A DNA stretch of 64,000 bases from Sipunculus nudus. Its lineage: Eukaryota > Annelida > Sipuncula > Golfingiida > Sipunculidae. The notes under the pieces are model-generated. The model had not been told where the DNA came from. It searched no databases and was given only the letters and a program-made list of their open reading frames with translations. This document shows, piece by piece, positions 12,101 to 22,518 of the stretch. The number at the start of each line of letters is the position of its first letter. The stretch's first letter is position 1. Made by a program: the position numbers and the translations under genes. The stretch spans positions 24,486,008-24,550,007 of the forward strand of contig CM049313.1 in assembly GCA_026874595.1 (NCBI GenBank). The letters run 5' to 3'.

Positions 12101-15100
12101 TACACCAACCTGGGAATATGAAATATTTTTTTCAGAGAAATTATCTTGACTTAAACATAATATTTGTAAATGCTGTGCTCCATTTCTTATATATTGTACT
12201 AGTGTTAATTAATACCTAGGAATGGGGCACAGCATGGGAATGAATTGCTTAATATATATTAAAGGAATAAAAGGGTGTGGTTCATCTCAAAATATGTAGT
12301 ATTAAATTTTAATGTACATGTATATGCAGTTCATCATGTTCAGTACAGATCTGTAAAAAATTTTGCCCAAATGTAATCAGTGCTTTCTCTCATATTTGTA
12401 GGAAGGTAGTTCATCTTCTAAGAGAGAAGCCAAAAAGTAAGGTGGTTGCAATAACTGGCACAACAGGCATGGCAAGCTTGAACTATGATGGGGGCACAAC
12501 TATACACCACTGGATGGGCTTAGGCGATGGGAGGCACAGCAATCAGGAACTAGCAACCAGTATACTCAAAGAAGACAGATATTTAGAAGTTCGTACCCGT
12601 ATCAGGTCTTGCCATGTTCTTATTATTGATGAGATTGGAATGATGAGTAAAAAGCTGTTTGATCAAGCAGAATATGTATGCAGGATTGTCAGACAAAGTG
12701 ATGCAGTATTTGGTGGTCTGCAAGTCATTGGGGCTGGAGATTTCAGGCAACTCGCCCCAGTACCGAATCGAAGATATGGTGATGATGGTGACTATTGCTT
12801 CAAATCTGCTATGTTCCTGAAAACCTTTCCTCATCGATTTCACCTAACACAGGTTGGTTTACTAATTCACACCAAATTCCATCTGCACTGAATAAATTTA
12901 ACTTTGACAATGTAAGGCATATAAACATCCCCCTATCACCAAGTACTGAAATATAGCATCCTGTCAACCTTATGTTGTTTTTTATCATGATGTCATAATA
13001 ATTTTTCAGTTGTGTCATATTTTTGGATAGTTAACTGTAATTTGGTTCTAAGGCATAGTCCCAATGTAAAAAATAATTTATACATGTTTTATAAATGACA
13101 TTTCATTTTCTTATATTCTAATCTCATTTAAGGCTGCTCCAATTTATATATGTCAATGATCTGAACTTGTACACTGTAACTCTTTATGTATAGGTTTTAC
13201 GCCAACAGGAACAAGATCTGTCCTCAGCAGTCCATGAACTTTGTGTGGGACAACCATCTCCTAAGACAGAGGCCCTGTTGAAAAGCCTTGACAGACCATT
13301 ACCACCTGAGCTGGAAGTCATACAGTAAGTTAATATAGTAAAATTGACAGAAGGGAACTTTTCTTTTAAATTCACTGTGAATTCCTAATTTAGTAGGGTT
13401 GGAGATGGATGGGAACATTTTTAAAATCTTTTTAATCAAGTTTCAGATTGATTCTACTACTAACAGCTGACAGTCATGTCACAATTAAATTTTTTACACA
13501 TCTATCTGACTTTTGATAATAAAATGGACACAGAGTATATATGTCATTATTCATTATTCATACTGGAGGGCTTTAATGTTGATGTTTAATTAGCTAAATG
13601 AGTCACATTTTTTTGTTCATCATTATTACACAAGTTTAAGAGTGCCAACATTTATGTGAGAGGACCTATTTCTGAATGATTAATGCATGGATTGCCTTGA
13701 AATTTGTCATAAATGTTAATCTCTGATATCTTTCTAGATCATACCAGACTGACAAAACCTTCAAATGCATTATTTTCATGCAACTGGTTATTTTAAGCCT
13801 GGCAAATAGCAGTCATATTACATTATTTATTTATGCACTCTAATTTTGCTCTGGACTATCAACTCATATTTGCTTTAATCTGATATATATATATGCCTAT
13901 CATCCTGCACAGTTTCAAACATAAGGGCAAATAATTTCATAAAAATATGTTTAATAGTTTTGAATGTTAGGCTCAAAATTTGACAGGCCATACACGTCAG
14001 TTGAGCCTCTTGGCCAATTGTTCATTTGATCATAATTGTATTCATCTCAGAGATTCTCATGGTCTTCTCTTTTACATATTTGTTTAGATTACTTGGTACA
14101 AGATTCGAGGTAGATTTTATAAATCACATCAAGCTGCAGGGAGCAGAGGGCCATGTAAGGATGTACAAAGCAGAAGATACTGGTAAACTGAATTTGTTTT
14201 TTTGAGGAAGCCCCTTTTATCAGAGTCAATTGACATTCAAATTTCTGTCCGGTAGTATTGTTGCCACAACATCCATTCACATGTTTATACATACTGACAT
14301 TTTTTATATATAATGAGTTACTATTAAAGTTCATTCTTAGTGTATATTACTGAAATAATACTGATAATAATTAGATGAGTATACTAGTAATAATGAACAA
14401 TTCATTGCCTGTGTAAACTTCATGAAAATGTTGTATTGCAGTGATGTGTGCAAGAATGTATGCCAGATTAATAGCATGTTTTAATTTTTGGTTTTTAGTA
14501 TTTTGAATGATCTATTTCCAGGGAATGTACGGCAGCTATGTGGATGCACAGCTGAGAGGTATCTGCAACTTAAGCCAGGATGTCCAATAATTCTGTTGAA
14601 GAATCTGTATGGTAATCTGTGTAATGGCTTACGTGGAGTGGTTCAGGACTGCACAGAAACAGGGCCAACTGTCAACTTTGGAGGGAAATTGGTAACTCTA
14701 AAAAAATCAAAATTTCAGATCTGCAGCCAAGGTGGTCAGATACTTGCTGAGAGAAAACAGTATCCCATAAAGCTGGCATATGCTCTCACAGTACACCGTG
14801 CTCAGGGCCAGACTATACAACATCTGACTGTTGACTGTCATGGTTTTTTCAAAGCTGGTCAGTTAGGAGTGGCTGTTGGAAGAGCCATGACTAAGGAAGG
14901 GCTGCAAATATGTAATTACAATGCTGAAGTAGCCAGACTTAAGCACCCACCAGATGTAGATGCCTTCTATTTTGAGCCCACCCTGCCATTGTCTAACACA
15001 TTGGCAAACTGCTGTCAGCTACCTTCAGAGAAGAAAGAAATTAAAAAAAGTGTGAGTGTTTCACCAGCTGACAGTAACAACACAGAATCTGATGACTCAA

Positions 15101-16648
15101 GTGACTCACAAATAGAACCTCTTTATATGATGTCTGACATTCCAGAATTTACACATAATTGTTTTTTTTGTCTTGAGGCAGTGATACCACAAAAGGCAGA
15201 AACTGAGGAGCAAATTGCTCTGTGCAAGGCTGCAACTTATCTCAAACAGCATGGCCAGAACTTAGATGCCTTTCTTGCCTTGTCCATGGAAAAATGCAGG
15301 ACATTACTGGAAATACATGGAGGTGATAAAAAAAAACAGGTCCTGGTTAAAGTTCCTAGCAGCAGTCAATCAGTATCTAGTGAGTGATGACTATTTTGAG
15401 GTGCGGCAGAAATTGTTCCAGAAAGCTGAATTGGTTCCAGCAGAGAAAAAGATAAGTTCTAGGCTTGTTCTGCACTGTGTGCACCTTCTAACTGAAGAGA
15501 AAGCAGAAAGTATCATTAAGGAACAGGAAGACAAAGCTGTTCAACAAATGGTAGAACTAGATGTGACCACAATCCAACAAACTGTCAAGACCAAAATTCG
15601 ATATTTGGCAGGTGTATGTATTGCCAGGATTATTCAGATGTTAAGGTCAGCTATCCAAAATAAGGTCCACTGTGCAAGAAGCTATCTACTTATTCAGGCA
15701 CTCTATAAAAGACTTAACATTTTAAGTGTTCTCAGGATTCCAGAGGCACAAATTATTGCTGATACCAAAGTACCTGAAAGCCTTGAGGAAATTACCTGGA
15801 AGCAAGGAGACACAAGGGGCCTCTGTCATGTCAGTGACCAAGTGTACTACTTCTTTCTGTCTCTGCATTCCAGTTTGGCACCAATGCTTACACCAGAGTT
15901 TTTTCATTTGCATTTACATTCAATGCATGCATTTCTGAGACGAAACATTCATAAAGATCAAGAGCTAAAGGACAGGTGGTTCATGTTGTTTCAAAAAGAT
16001 GAATGTCCTGAAGCAAATGAAGAGTGGTTCAGCCTCAAGGAGTCCTGTTTACTTGATCTCTTTGAGATGATAAGTGACCATTTCATAAAGATTGTCTTGG
16101 CAGACAATTTGAAAATCCTGAAAGAGACATTGCCAAAAGTGAAAAAGCTTGCACTGAGAGCCTCTCTTCACACTAGCAGTAAAAAGGCAAAAGAGTTAGC
16201 TACGGCTAGTATTTCAAAGCAGACTGAAGATGTAGATGAAAAACCACAGAAAACATCCAGCAGAAAGAGGAAAAGAAAAACTGAAGCAGTAGTTGAAGCA
16301 GACACCAGACCGGTAAGTCCATCACAAAGAGGATCTCGAAGCAAGCAGAAAGGCAGAAAACAAAGTCAGTCATGTGACAAAGAAGCAGAATCTGAGGGGG
16401 CTGGAGGAAGTGAAGTCTTCCCATGTGGTGTCTGTGATGATCCCTGTGTGGATGAACCAGAAACAACAGCTGAGTGCAGCATGGAATGTGATGGTTGCCA
16501 GGTTTGGTGCCACTATGGGTGTGTAGGTATCAAAGGCAAGCTTGTGCAACGCAAATGGTTTTGTCCAGTTTGTGTTGAAGCAGGAGTAGGCAAGAATGTG
16601 TCAAAGAGGGGCAAAGGTCAAGGAAAAACTTCTAAAAAAAGATTGTGA
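6118..16648 (+). CDS. Pif1-like SF1 DNA helicase with C-terminal PHD finger, 5 exons (copy A)
   Basis: Exons inferred from GT/AG sites that keep phase: 6118-6227, 12402-12852, 13194-13324, 14088-14182, 14522-16648. Exon 1 gives Walker A GQCGTGKT (residues 26-33). Exon 2 gives DEIGM (113-117) and GDFRQLAPV (about 149). Exon 5 gives TVHRAQGQT (about 352) and GVAVGRAM with the arginine finger near 383. These are the Pif1/RecD2-type helicase motifs in order, so an ATP-driven 5'-3' DNA helicase is expected. A frame break lies in a run of nine A (15328-15336, about codon 531): the upstream frame stops at 15387, while the downstream frame continues to 16648. The downstream part has a basic Lys/Arg stretch, likely a nuclear signal, and a PHD finger (C-x2-C, C-x2-C, H-x2-C, C-x2-C) at about residues 892-945. 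Total about 970 residues if read through. A donor-like ACCG/GTAAGT at about 16313 could allow alternative splicing. Intron 1 contains the minus-strand genes. Confidence 0.8.
7192..7256. mobile_element. 65-bp minimal inverted-repeat relative of the transposon (copy A)
   Basis: CACAGGCACTTGAATCCCT at the left and its near-complement ending AAGCACCTGTG at the right face each other with almost no interior. The ends match the giant element's termini. No target duplication is visible (the flanks are a TATA run and GGTAATA). It is present at the same place in copy B (21916-21980), so it predates their separation. Confidence 0.75.
7795..9621 (-). pseudogene. P-element/THAP9-type transposase, interrupted by one stop (copy A)
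   Basis: Same protein as 22519-24345 in copy B, but codon 374 (Trp in B, in 'QWEHWED') is TAG here, at about 8500-8502. It divides the frame into 8500-9621 (373 codons) and 7795-8466. Upstream of the stop are the first two acidic sites (LILDEMS, DGASTN) and the 'DAKHVLKKIRNN' block. The last acidic site (VIENFF) lies downstream, so a truncated product would lack the full catalytic set. It also carries D534G next to that glutamate. Otherwise it is nearly identical to B, so the inactivation is recent. Readthrough or a sequencing error cannot be excluded. Confidence 0.85.
10671..10891. mobile_element. 221-bp MITE of the same transposon family, nested in copy A
   Basis: Begins CCCAGGCGCTTGAATC and ends GGGATTCAAGCACCTGTG, with terminal repeats extending inward to 'TACTACG/CGTAGTA'. 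Flanked by GTATCAC (10664-10670) and TTATCAC (10892-10898), a 7-bp duplication with one mismatch. The inner TIR resembles the giant element's TIR (TATTTRTA..AAGTCTTCATATC). The equivalent in copy B is 25395-25615. Confidence 0.85.
11506..12109 (-). CDS. ORF with RFX-like winged-helix segment, probably an exon (copy A)
   Basis: A 200-codon frame. Residues ~17-70 read 'DLYEEYQHYCISNGI', 'PANKATIGICIKRLF' and 'HYKGLGLRR', which follow the order of an RFX-type DNA-binding winged helix (also used as the C-terminal domain of some viral and plasmid primase-helicases). It lies inside helicase intron 1 on the opposite strand. The 5' edge has an acceptor-like ATTCCCAG/GTTGG at 12109. A donor AAAG/GTAATA at 11538 would end the exon after 572 bp. 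If the donor is skipped, the frame ends at a stop at 11506. Its out-phase (1) does not fit an acceptor just upstream of the transposase ATG (phase 0), so I do not join the two. Function is inferred as DNA binding only. The copy B counterpart has one visible change (GLGL to GFGL). Confidence 0.55.
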
Positions 16649-18515
16649 TACCCATTGAAATATCTGGTCATTTGTTTCTGTCCAGGGATTGTGGTGAACT
16701 TGTGCACCTGAGTTGTGCTAAGTAGTTTTGTTAATATTTGAAGGGGTTTGATTATATTTTGCAGATTTATATTATTTCAGATTTTACAGATTACTTATAT
16801 GCAGAGTAGAACACTTTATTTTTTTATAAGGTAAATCATTTTTATTAGAAATGTGAGGATTCTTGTCTCTGTGAAAAGGAATGCACAGTATTAAGAGATT
16901 TACGTTTTGTATTCAAATGCGAGCAGACCTGGAGTATTAGTAGGAAAGTTGTCCAGCATCCATCATCTGTCGTTCGTATGTTAACCCATACTATTTAAAA
17001 AAAACAGTATCACCAATGTTTATGCCAATGTTGGTCACATGAGTCATATTTGAAATTGAGGTCTTGGTGGCGCCATCTGCATTTACCTTTTCTGTCCTGG
17101 GGTTATTGGTCATCAGTACGTTAACCCATGATTGCTCAAGAATAGCAGGAGCTAGCATCCCAAAATTTTACGCAAAAGTCAGTCACACATCAAATGTTGT
17201 GGGATTAAGCATTTTGTGGCACCACCTGCATAGCCTTACATTATATTGTGAAAAAACTTGGAAACTTTTGAAAATCTTCTCAGAAATCATTTAGCCAAAT
17301 TGTTTAGTATTAAACAGAAATGATCCCAGAGATGAGCTTTCTCAAGTGTGTTCAAATGGTTTAGGTTAAATGAATTTTGGCCAAGTTGCAGGAATTTGAA
17401 CTTTGTCATTTGGCCAAGTAAACACATTAACATAACAATAACAGAAATGACAGGAGCTACCATCACTAAGTTTAATGTAAATGTTGGTCACATGACCCAT
17501 ATTTGCAATTGTGGTTTTTGTGGCACATTGACCTGTTTTTTATGGGCAAAAAAACTCATAATTTTAGCCGCTTTCAGCTTAAAAAATGTTTTATGTTAAA
17601 ACCATAATGCTGAATGGTTTAATTTTTCATGAGAATTATCCTAGGGTGGGGTTCTATCAGTTGTATAAGAATGGATTGGGTTAATTGATTTTGGTAGAGT
17701 CACAGAAAGCTAAAGTTGGTCTTGTGGCCATAAGTAAGCCAATTTCACACTGAGTGCTGCAAAAGATGTTGTTTAAACATATGTAACACTGGATGAACAT
17801 TATTCCTAGGTTGCCTTTGTTTGAGTTTACTAAAATTATTTATATCATTATTGTACCTTTAACAATGAAAGGATTGTGAGATTTACAAAGCTAGTACATT
17901 TATTGTGTTAACAAACCAAGCTCTTTGGGTATATAAGCAAAGCTGTACAGGTGACATAAATAATTGGTGCCCATATCCAGCTTACATGTAAGATATATCT
18001 GTATTCTGATTTTATTTTTAATAGGCATCTGTTATTATTCTAAACATTTGATAAAAAATCTTATGAATATGCAGCTTAAAAAAAGCATTGTAGCCAAATT
18101 AAGTCCTCAGTATGTATGATCAAATTAGGCAATATGGCAAAGTTTCATTCTTGGAACTGTTTACAGCTTTGGCAGACTGCCATCTGTAACATATTATTCA
18201 ACAGGTCTAGAGTTTACTCTGTACAGCCAGGTACAGGTCAAGAGTTCATTCAGTGCTGTAGTGTCATCTTTGATGGCTTTCTCATAAACAAGACTGGTAT
18301 CGCCACCTACATTGATTTTAGCATAGTGTATGTACCTACTTATTCCTCAGACTGGATTTTATTTATCAGCCTGAAACTGTGCATATCTATACATAACAAA
18401 TATACAAGAATAGTGGCACCACTTAGAAAAATGTTTGCTCAGAGTATGTGCCTGCTTATTTCACAGGAGGGATTTGATATATCACCCTGAATTAATGTAA
18501 ATAATTCAGTAAATT
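16649..18515 (+). other. Non-coding 3' region of copy A with degenerate repeats
   Basis: No gene is seen. Three loosely similar blocks (about 17020-17110, 17140-17240 and 17450-17550) share 'TTTATGCCAATGTTGGTCACATG' type text followed by a GTGGCGCCAT / GTGGCACCACC / GTGGCACATTG core, recalling the palindromic core of the flanking repeat arrays. Short open frames here look incidental. Confidence 0.55.
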
Positions 18516-19080
18516 TTAATTCATTATGGTAGGTTGACATATATATTACATGTTTTGTAAGCAGAACAAATTCTATGTTCCAAGTCAATATAATTAATCT
18601 GTTTTATTTAATTATATTTGTAATTAATGCTGTGATGAGAATCAGGTTTTGATAGCATGTGTTTCATCCCAATTTAGTCAGCCTGAAATCATTAAAATTA
18701 TCAGTAAAGATTAATTCATTATGGTAGGTTGACAAATATATATACCATGTTTTGTATTGCAGAACAGATTCCATGTTCCAAGTCAATATAATTAATCAGT
18801 ATTATTTAATTATATTTGTCATTAATGTTGTGATGAGAATCAGGTTTTGATTGCATGTGTGTTCCATCCCAATTTTTTCAGCCTGAAACTGTTTGAATCA
18901 TGCCAGTAAAGTTTAATTCATTATGGTAGTTTGACAAGTATATTCCATGTTGTGTATTGTTGAACAGAATCTATGTTCAAAGTCAATATAATTTATCAGT
19001 ATTGTTTAATTATATTTGTAATTAATGTTGTGATTAGGATCAGTTTTTGATAGCATGCGTGTTCCATCCAAGTTTAGTAG
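18516..19080 (+). repeat. Three-unit ~200-bp tandem repeat (copy A)
   Basis: Units begin TTAATTCATTATGGTAG at 18516, 18711 and 18913 (195 and 202 bp). Each contains 'AAGTCAATATAATT', 'TGTGATGAGAATCAGG' and 'TTCCATCC' blocks. Copy B has the same array at 33237-33800. Confidence 0.88.
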
Positions 19081-19904
19081 CTCCATGGGTGCTAAATTTT
19101 ACATTTTATTGTAAGTAAACTTCACTAGCACATTTAAAATAAATAAAACAAGGTGTCATATTAATTTCTCTTAATTATCTCAACTAGAACTAAGTGTTAT
19201 GGTTTTTATGCATTTGTCCAGACAAATAATTTTATCGGTTCAATAAAACCTTCACTGGAATAAAAGTACTAGTACAATACTTATTGCTTTTTTAAACCAG
19301 TTTAAATTACACTGATTACTCTAATATATATGTTTCAAATAAATATATGTGAACTGTGATTTAAACATTGATTTTTTATGATATTCTGCCTTTTTACCAC
19401 TGTAAGCAACATTGGAAGTCTTTCCTGATGTGAACCATTTTTTATGTATTCTAATGTAATGTTATCAGTTAGGAACAATATTATTCAAGCACTTGTACAA
19501 GTACAATCCTTCCATACGTTATTGAAGAATGTGACAGAAAAAATAGCTGTTGGAATAAGTAATGGACATGACAACTGTATATAAGGATTTTTCTCATTAG
19601 ATATTTACCATGACAATATTTCTGTACCAGCACAAGACATTTCTTCTGAGAATATTTCGCCTAAATCGACCTTTTTCTTCAAACTGAGTGTGTTCTATCA
19701 CAGGCGCTTTAAAATAAAACAACGGTTTTTTGCACCATGTGCCTTTGTTTACGTTTTTGTTTTTAGTCAGATAAATGTTTATATTTCGACTTTGTTGATT
19801 ATTTTAGCAATAAATCCGTCAAATGTTCATCTTAACCCTATATGTGATTTAATTTTTTTTATTTGTGCTGTTTGTGTTAAATGTAAACATTTATTTGTAC
19901 AACA
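19081..19904. other. Spacer without a recognisable gene (copy A)
   Basis: AT-rich, no coding evidence. A partial match to the transposon terminus, CACAGGCGCTT, occurs at about 19699, with no partner nearby. Confidence 0.5.
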
Positions 19905-19911
19905 TTTTCAA

Positions 19912-19972
19912 CCAATGGCAACATGGGTCACGTAAGGTCATACCACTGCGGATCACTTACGTGTCAACCAAT
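19912..19972. promoter_or_regulatory. CCAAT / CACGTAAG dyad near the right end (copy A)
   Basis: Two CCAAT boxes (19912-19916, 19968-19972) bracket a perfect 8-bp dyad, CACGTAAG (19929-19936) and CTTACGTG (19956-19963). The arrangement looks promoter-like and is conserved in copy B (34629-34689). It could serve the ORF starting at 19971 or a minus-strand transcript. No direct evidence of use. Confidence 0.4.
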
Positions 19973-20249
19973 GCCGCTTCCCCCACCGTTTGGAATGGAC
20001 GACGTCGAAATTCAGACATCACTGCAAAACGTTATCCTGGAAGCTTGTATTGATGGTTGAAAACAATGGATATTGGATGGATTTGATTCTGTAACTCCCG
20101 GAGTATTGAACGGTCATATGGATTACGCAGAAAAAGAAGATAAAGCGAGTATAAGCGGGTCGAGACCGTTACTTGCCTTATTATCGCTCGAAAGGGTTTT
20201 TGCCGAGTTACCTACCTTGAGTCATAATATAATAGATAGTATGGTATGA
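19971..20249 (+). pseudogene. Short ORF running into the right TIR, with one stop (copy A)
   Basis: ATG at 19971, in-frame TGA at 20058-20060, then open to TGA at 20247-20249. The last ~20 codons lie within the right terminal inverted repeat. The composition looks protein-like ('GMDDVEIQTSLQNVILEACIDG', then 'KEDKASISGSRPLLALLSLERVF' in part), with no family I recognise. The same stop is in copy B (34688-34966). It may be a captured exon, a remnant or chance. Confidence 0.3.
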
Positions 20250-20353
20250 CCTTTTTTTTTTATTGTTTTTTTTTTAACTGATTCTTTCGAAGTATTTTTA
20301 AGAACACTGGGGATATGAAGACTTTATTACAAATAGGGATTCAAGCGCCTGTG
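20188..20353 (-). repeat. Right terminal inverted repeat of copy A
   Basis: 166 bp, reverse complement of 5588-5752, ending GGATTCAAGCGCCTGTG at 20353. Confidence 0.93.
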
Positions 20354-20446
20354 CTGGGTCCAATGTACACATGGATGTTATTGAGGTAATCTTAACCATG
20401 GATACGTTTGATGGAATTCAGGATGTCTTGAGCCCGTATCACACTG
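20354..20446. other. 93 bp of target DNA between the two copies
   Basis: Begins with copy A's right duplication CTGGGTC (20354-20360) and ends with copy B's left duplication CACACTG (20440-20446). Removing both elements and one copy of each duplication restores a continuous target: 5581-5587, then 20361-20439, then 35072 onward. Confidence 0.92.
20440..20446. repeat. Target-site duplication of copy B, left (CACACTG)
   Basis: CACACTG precedes CACAGGCG. The same seven bases follow CCTGTG at 35072-35078, and the flanking bases differ, so the length is 7 bp as for copy A. Confidence 0.93.
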
Positions 20447-20572
20447 CACAGGCGGCCATTCCAGATAAATTGCCTGATCCCGCACCGAATATTTTTCCTC
20501 CCTGTGATTGGTCTAGGGAGACTTGCGTTCAGAGGTGTCACGTTTACCAGTTGTTTACATAACAAACCGGTC

Positions 20573-20654
20573 CACGTGTGCCTTCGCGATCAGCTGATCG
20601 TTCGTTCCGCTTCGTTTCCTAGCGGTTGAATCAATTTCTTTGATATTATAAAAG
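20573..20654 (+). promoter_or_regulatory. Putative promoter of the helicase gene, copy B
   Basis: CACGTG at 20573-20578, the palindrome GATCAGCTGATC at 20588-20599, and TATAAAAG at 20647-20654, about 160 bp before the ATG at 20814. Unaffected by the TIR deletion. Confidence 0.5.
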
Positions 20655-21915
20655 AAGAAGAGAGTTGCAAACATCCCTTCAAAGAATACCGGACTTTTGC
20701 AAGAAGAAATGTAGATTCATCACTGCTGTCAGATGTCTGCCATTGAATAAGGTAGATCGCAGGTAAGTTTTATGAAACTTTATTTTTCGTAACACCATGT
20801 GTTGTGATGCAAGATGGAGCTGAAGCTCAACGATGAGCAGAGGGGGGTGGCTGAAGCCTGTTATTCAGGGCACAGCCTGATTGTCACAGGCCAGTGTGGC
20901 ACAGGAAAGACTGTTCTGTTAAGGTCTGTAAACTTTCCATTTAAATATGTGAGCAATTCCAAAAATATAGCATTATCTTAGGGTGGATTATGTGTGGGCT
21001 TATGTACAGGGCTTATGCCTTATCAGTACCATTTGTATGTTGTAAATGTAAATCAACTTTAAAAGTGATTAAGGCCGAGTCAAGGGGCTGAAGTGCTACC
21101 ATGGCATACATAGTGCCCTTAGCTTGGAATGTCCAAGACAGAAAACCTAAGGGCTTGTTATCAAATGACTGTCTGCTCACAAATGGCAGAATGGGCAGTG
21201 AAAGAGGAGGCTCTGTTTGCACAGTTTGATTTACAGTGTGATTACCCATGAGTCTGAAAATAAATGATAAAGCATGTGATAAAATAACATGTTGTGTTCG
21301 GCTTGATTATTACACACCATGTGAAAGGACTATTATGAAGTAAGTTATAAGCATGTCTAGTATTGGAAGAGCTCCATAGTGTTTTCATTCATTGAATGCT
21401 TTCATTACATATGTAAAGTACAAGTAGTATGAATAATTATGCATAATTTGAATAAATGATGTGAATATACACCTGCAGTGTTCAAGATTCCTTTTCTGCA
21501 AAGAAAACAATCAGTGGAAATCTTTAGAAATTGATAACCTGTGTAAGGTACAAGTATATACATGGAACATTAAATGTGACAATGTTATACCTAATAAGTT
21601 TTAATTTAAGAAATATATAAAGGCTTCAGTGTGGAGGCTTCAGAGCTCCAGACTACTCAGATTACTTAACTACTCTGTAAACAGTTTCTAGAAGCCATTT
21701 TGCCCTGGGACCTCTGTCCTTCTGTCCAGCTGGCTGTTAGCAGGGCACAGATCATAACTGTTGGACCTAAAAACCAGTACTTAACATCCAGGGAGGTCCT
21801 AGGATTGCTCAAGAGAAACAACAAAATTTCACTGTGACAGGAGATTTTTTTTTTTACATTTCATTTTTGTTACCCACTTTCACTCTCCCTCTATCTTTTC
21901 TGTATATATATATAT

Positions 21916-21980
21916 CACAGGCACTTGAATCCCTATCTAAAAAAACATCTTTTTTGTAGATAGGAATTCAAGCACCTGTG
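21916..21980. mobile_element. 65-bp minimal inverted-repeat relative (copy B)
   Basis: Counterpart of 7192-7256, with the same inverted termini CACAGGCACTTGAATCC and AAGCACCTGTG. Confidence 0.75.
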
Positions 21981-22518
21981 GGTAATATCTAAACAGATAA
22001 TATTTGCCTGGTTTGGTGCTAGAACATATTGGGAAATGTGCATTCATTCCCTGGAGTGCATATGCCTGAAATATAGAATAAAAATCATTGCAGCAAATTT
22101 TTATATGCTTTTTAGTAAGGAGACCCAAAAAATAAAATATTGTCAAAACTATACTGATGCCTTTTTACTGTACTGTTAACAGTTAATTAGTGTGGGAAGT
22201 GTAATGGCATGAGTCATGTATGAACCTATATTCTCTTAATTGGCACAGGCTTGAACTTGCATGACCACAGGAAAGAAAAATACATCAGATGCATCTATAA
22301 TTATGGTGAATACATGCATGTAATCAAAGTAAAATGTTGTACTTTTTGATAAAAACAAACATTATAGCTTATGACTCCTCAGACAAAAAATATTTCATTA
22401 CAGTGTAAATTTGACCTCTCTGAAAATGTGGATAAAGCACCGCTTATGTAAACAATCCGGAAGACAATAGACACAAGCAATTTTTTCAGAGGTATGTTTC
22501 TTGTAAAGTTTGTGAAAT

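Larger units (their letters stand above)
6228..12401 (+). other. Helicase intron 1 (6.2 kb), host of the antisense genes, copy A
   Basis: Starts AAG/GTCTGT and ends TTTGTAG/GAAGG. Joining the exons restores an arginine codon. It contains the transposase (7795-9621) and the RFX-like ORF (11506-12109) on minus, a 65-bp mini-hairpin (7192-7256) and a 221-bp MITE (10671-10891). Around 10000-10150 lies a dispersed-repeat-like block including 'AAAAGGTATGGTTCTCAGGC', which resembles sequence near 52720. The segments 6240-7190 and 9640-10000 show nothing else I can name. Confidence 0.75.
5588..20353 (+). mobile_element. Giant P-superfamily-like DNA transposon, copy A (14,766 bp)
   Basis: The element starts CACAGGCGCTTGAATCC and ends with the reverse complement, has ~165-bp terminal inverted repeats and a 7-bp target duplication. 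It encodes, in order: a Pif1-type helicase/PHD gene on plus (6118-16648); within that gene's first intron a P/THAP9-type transposase on minus (7795-9621, here interrupted by one stop); and an RFX-like ORF on minus (11506-12109). The 3' third (16649-20187) is mainly non-coding with internal repeats. It is nearly identical to copy B apart from scattered substitutions, a ~27-bp segment missing near 6604, and the left end. P elements are classically about 3 kb with 8-bp target duplications, so size, cargo and the 7-bp duplication are all unusual. Confidence 0.9.

Noticed and set aside
15328-15340. Classical -1 ribosomal slippery site (A AAA AAC) in the helicase
   Set aside because: The required shift to the downstream frame is +1 (or -2), not -1, and the heptamer is not in the needed register.
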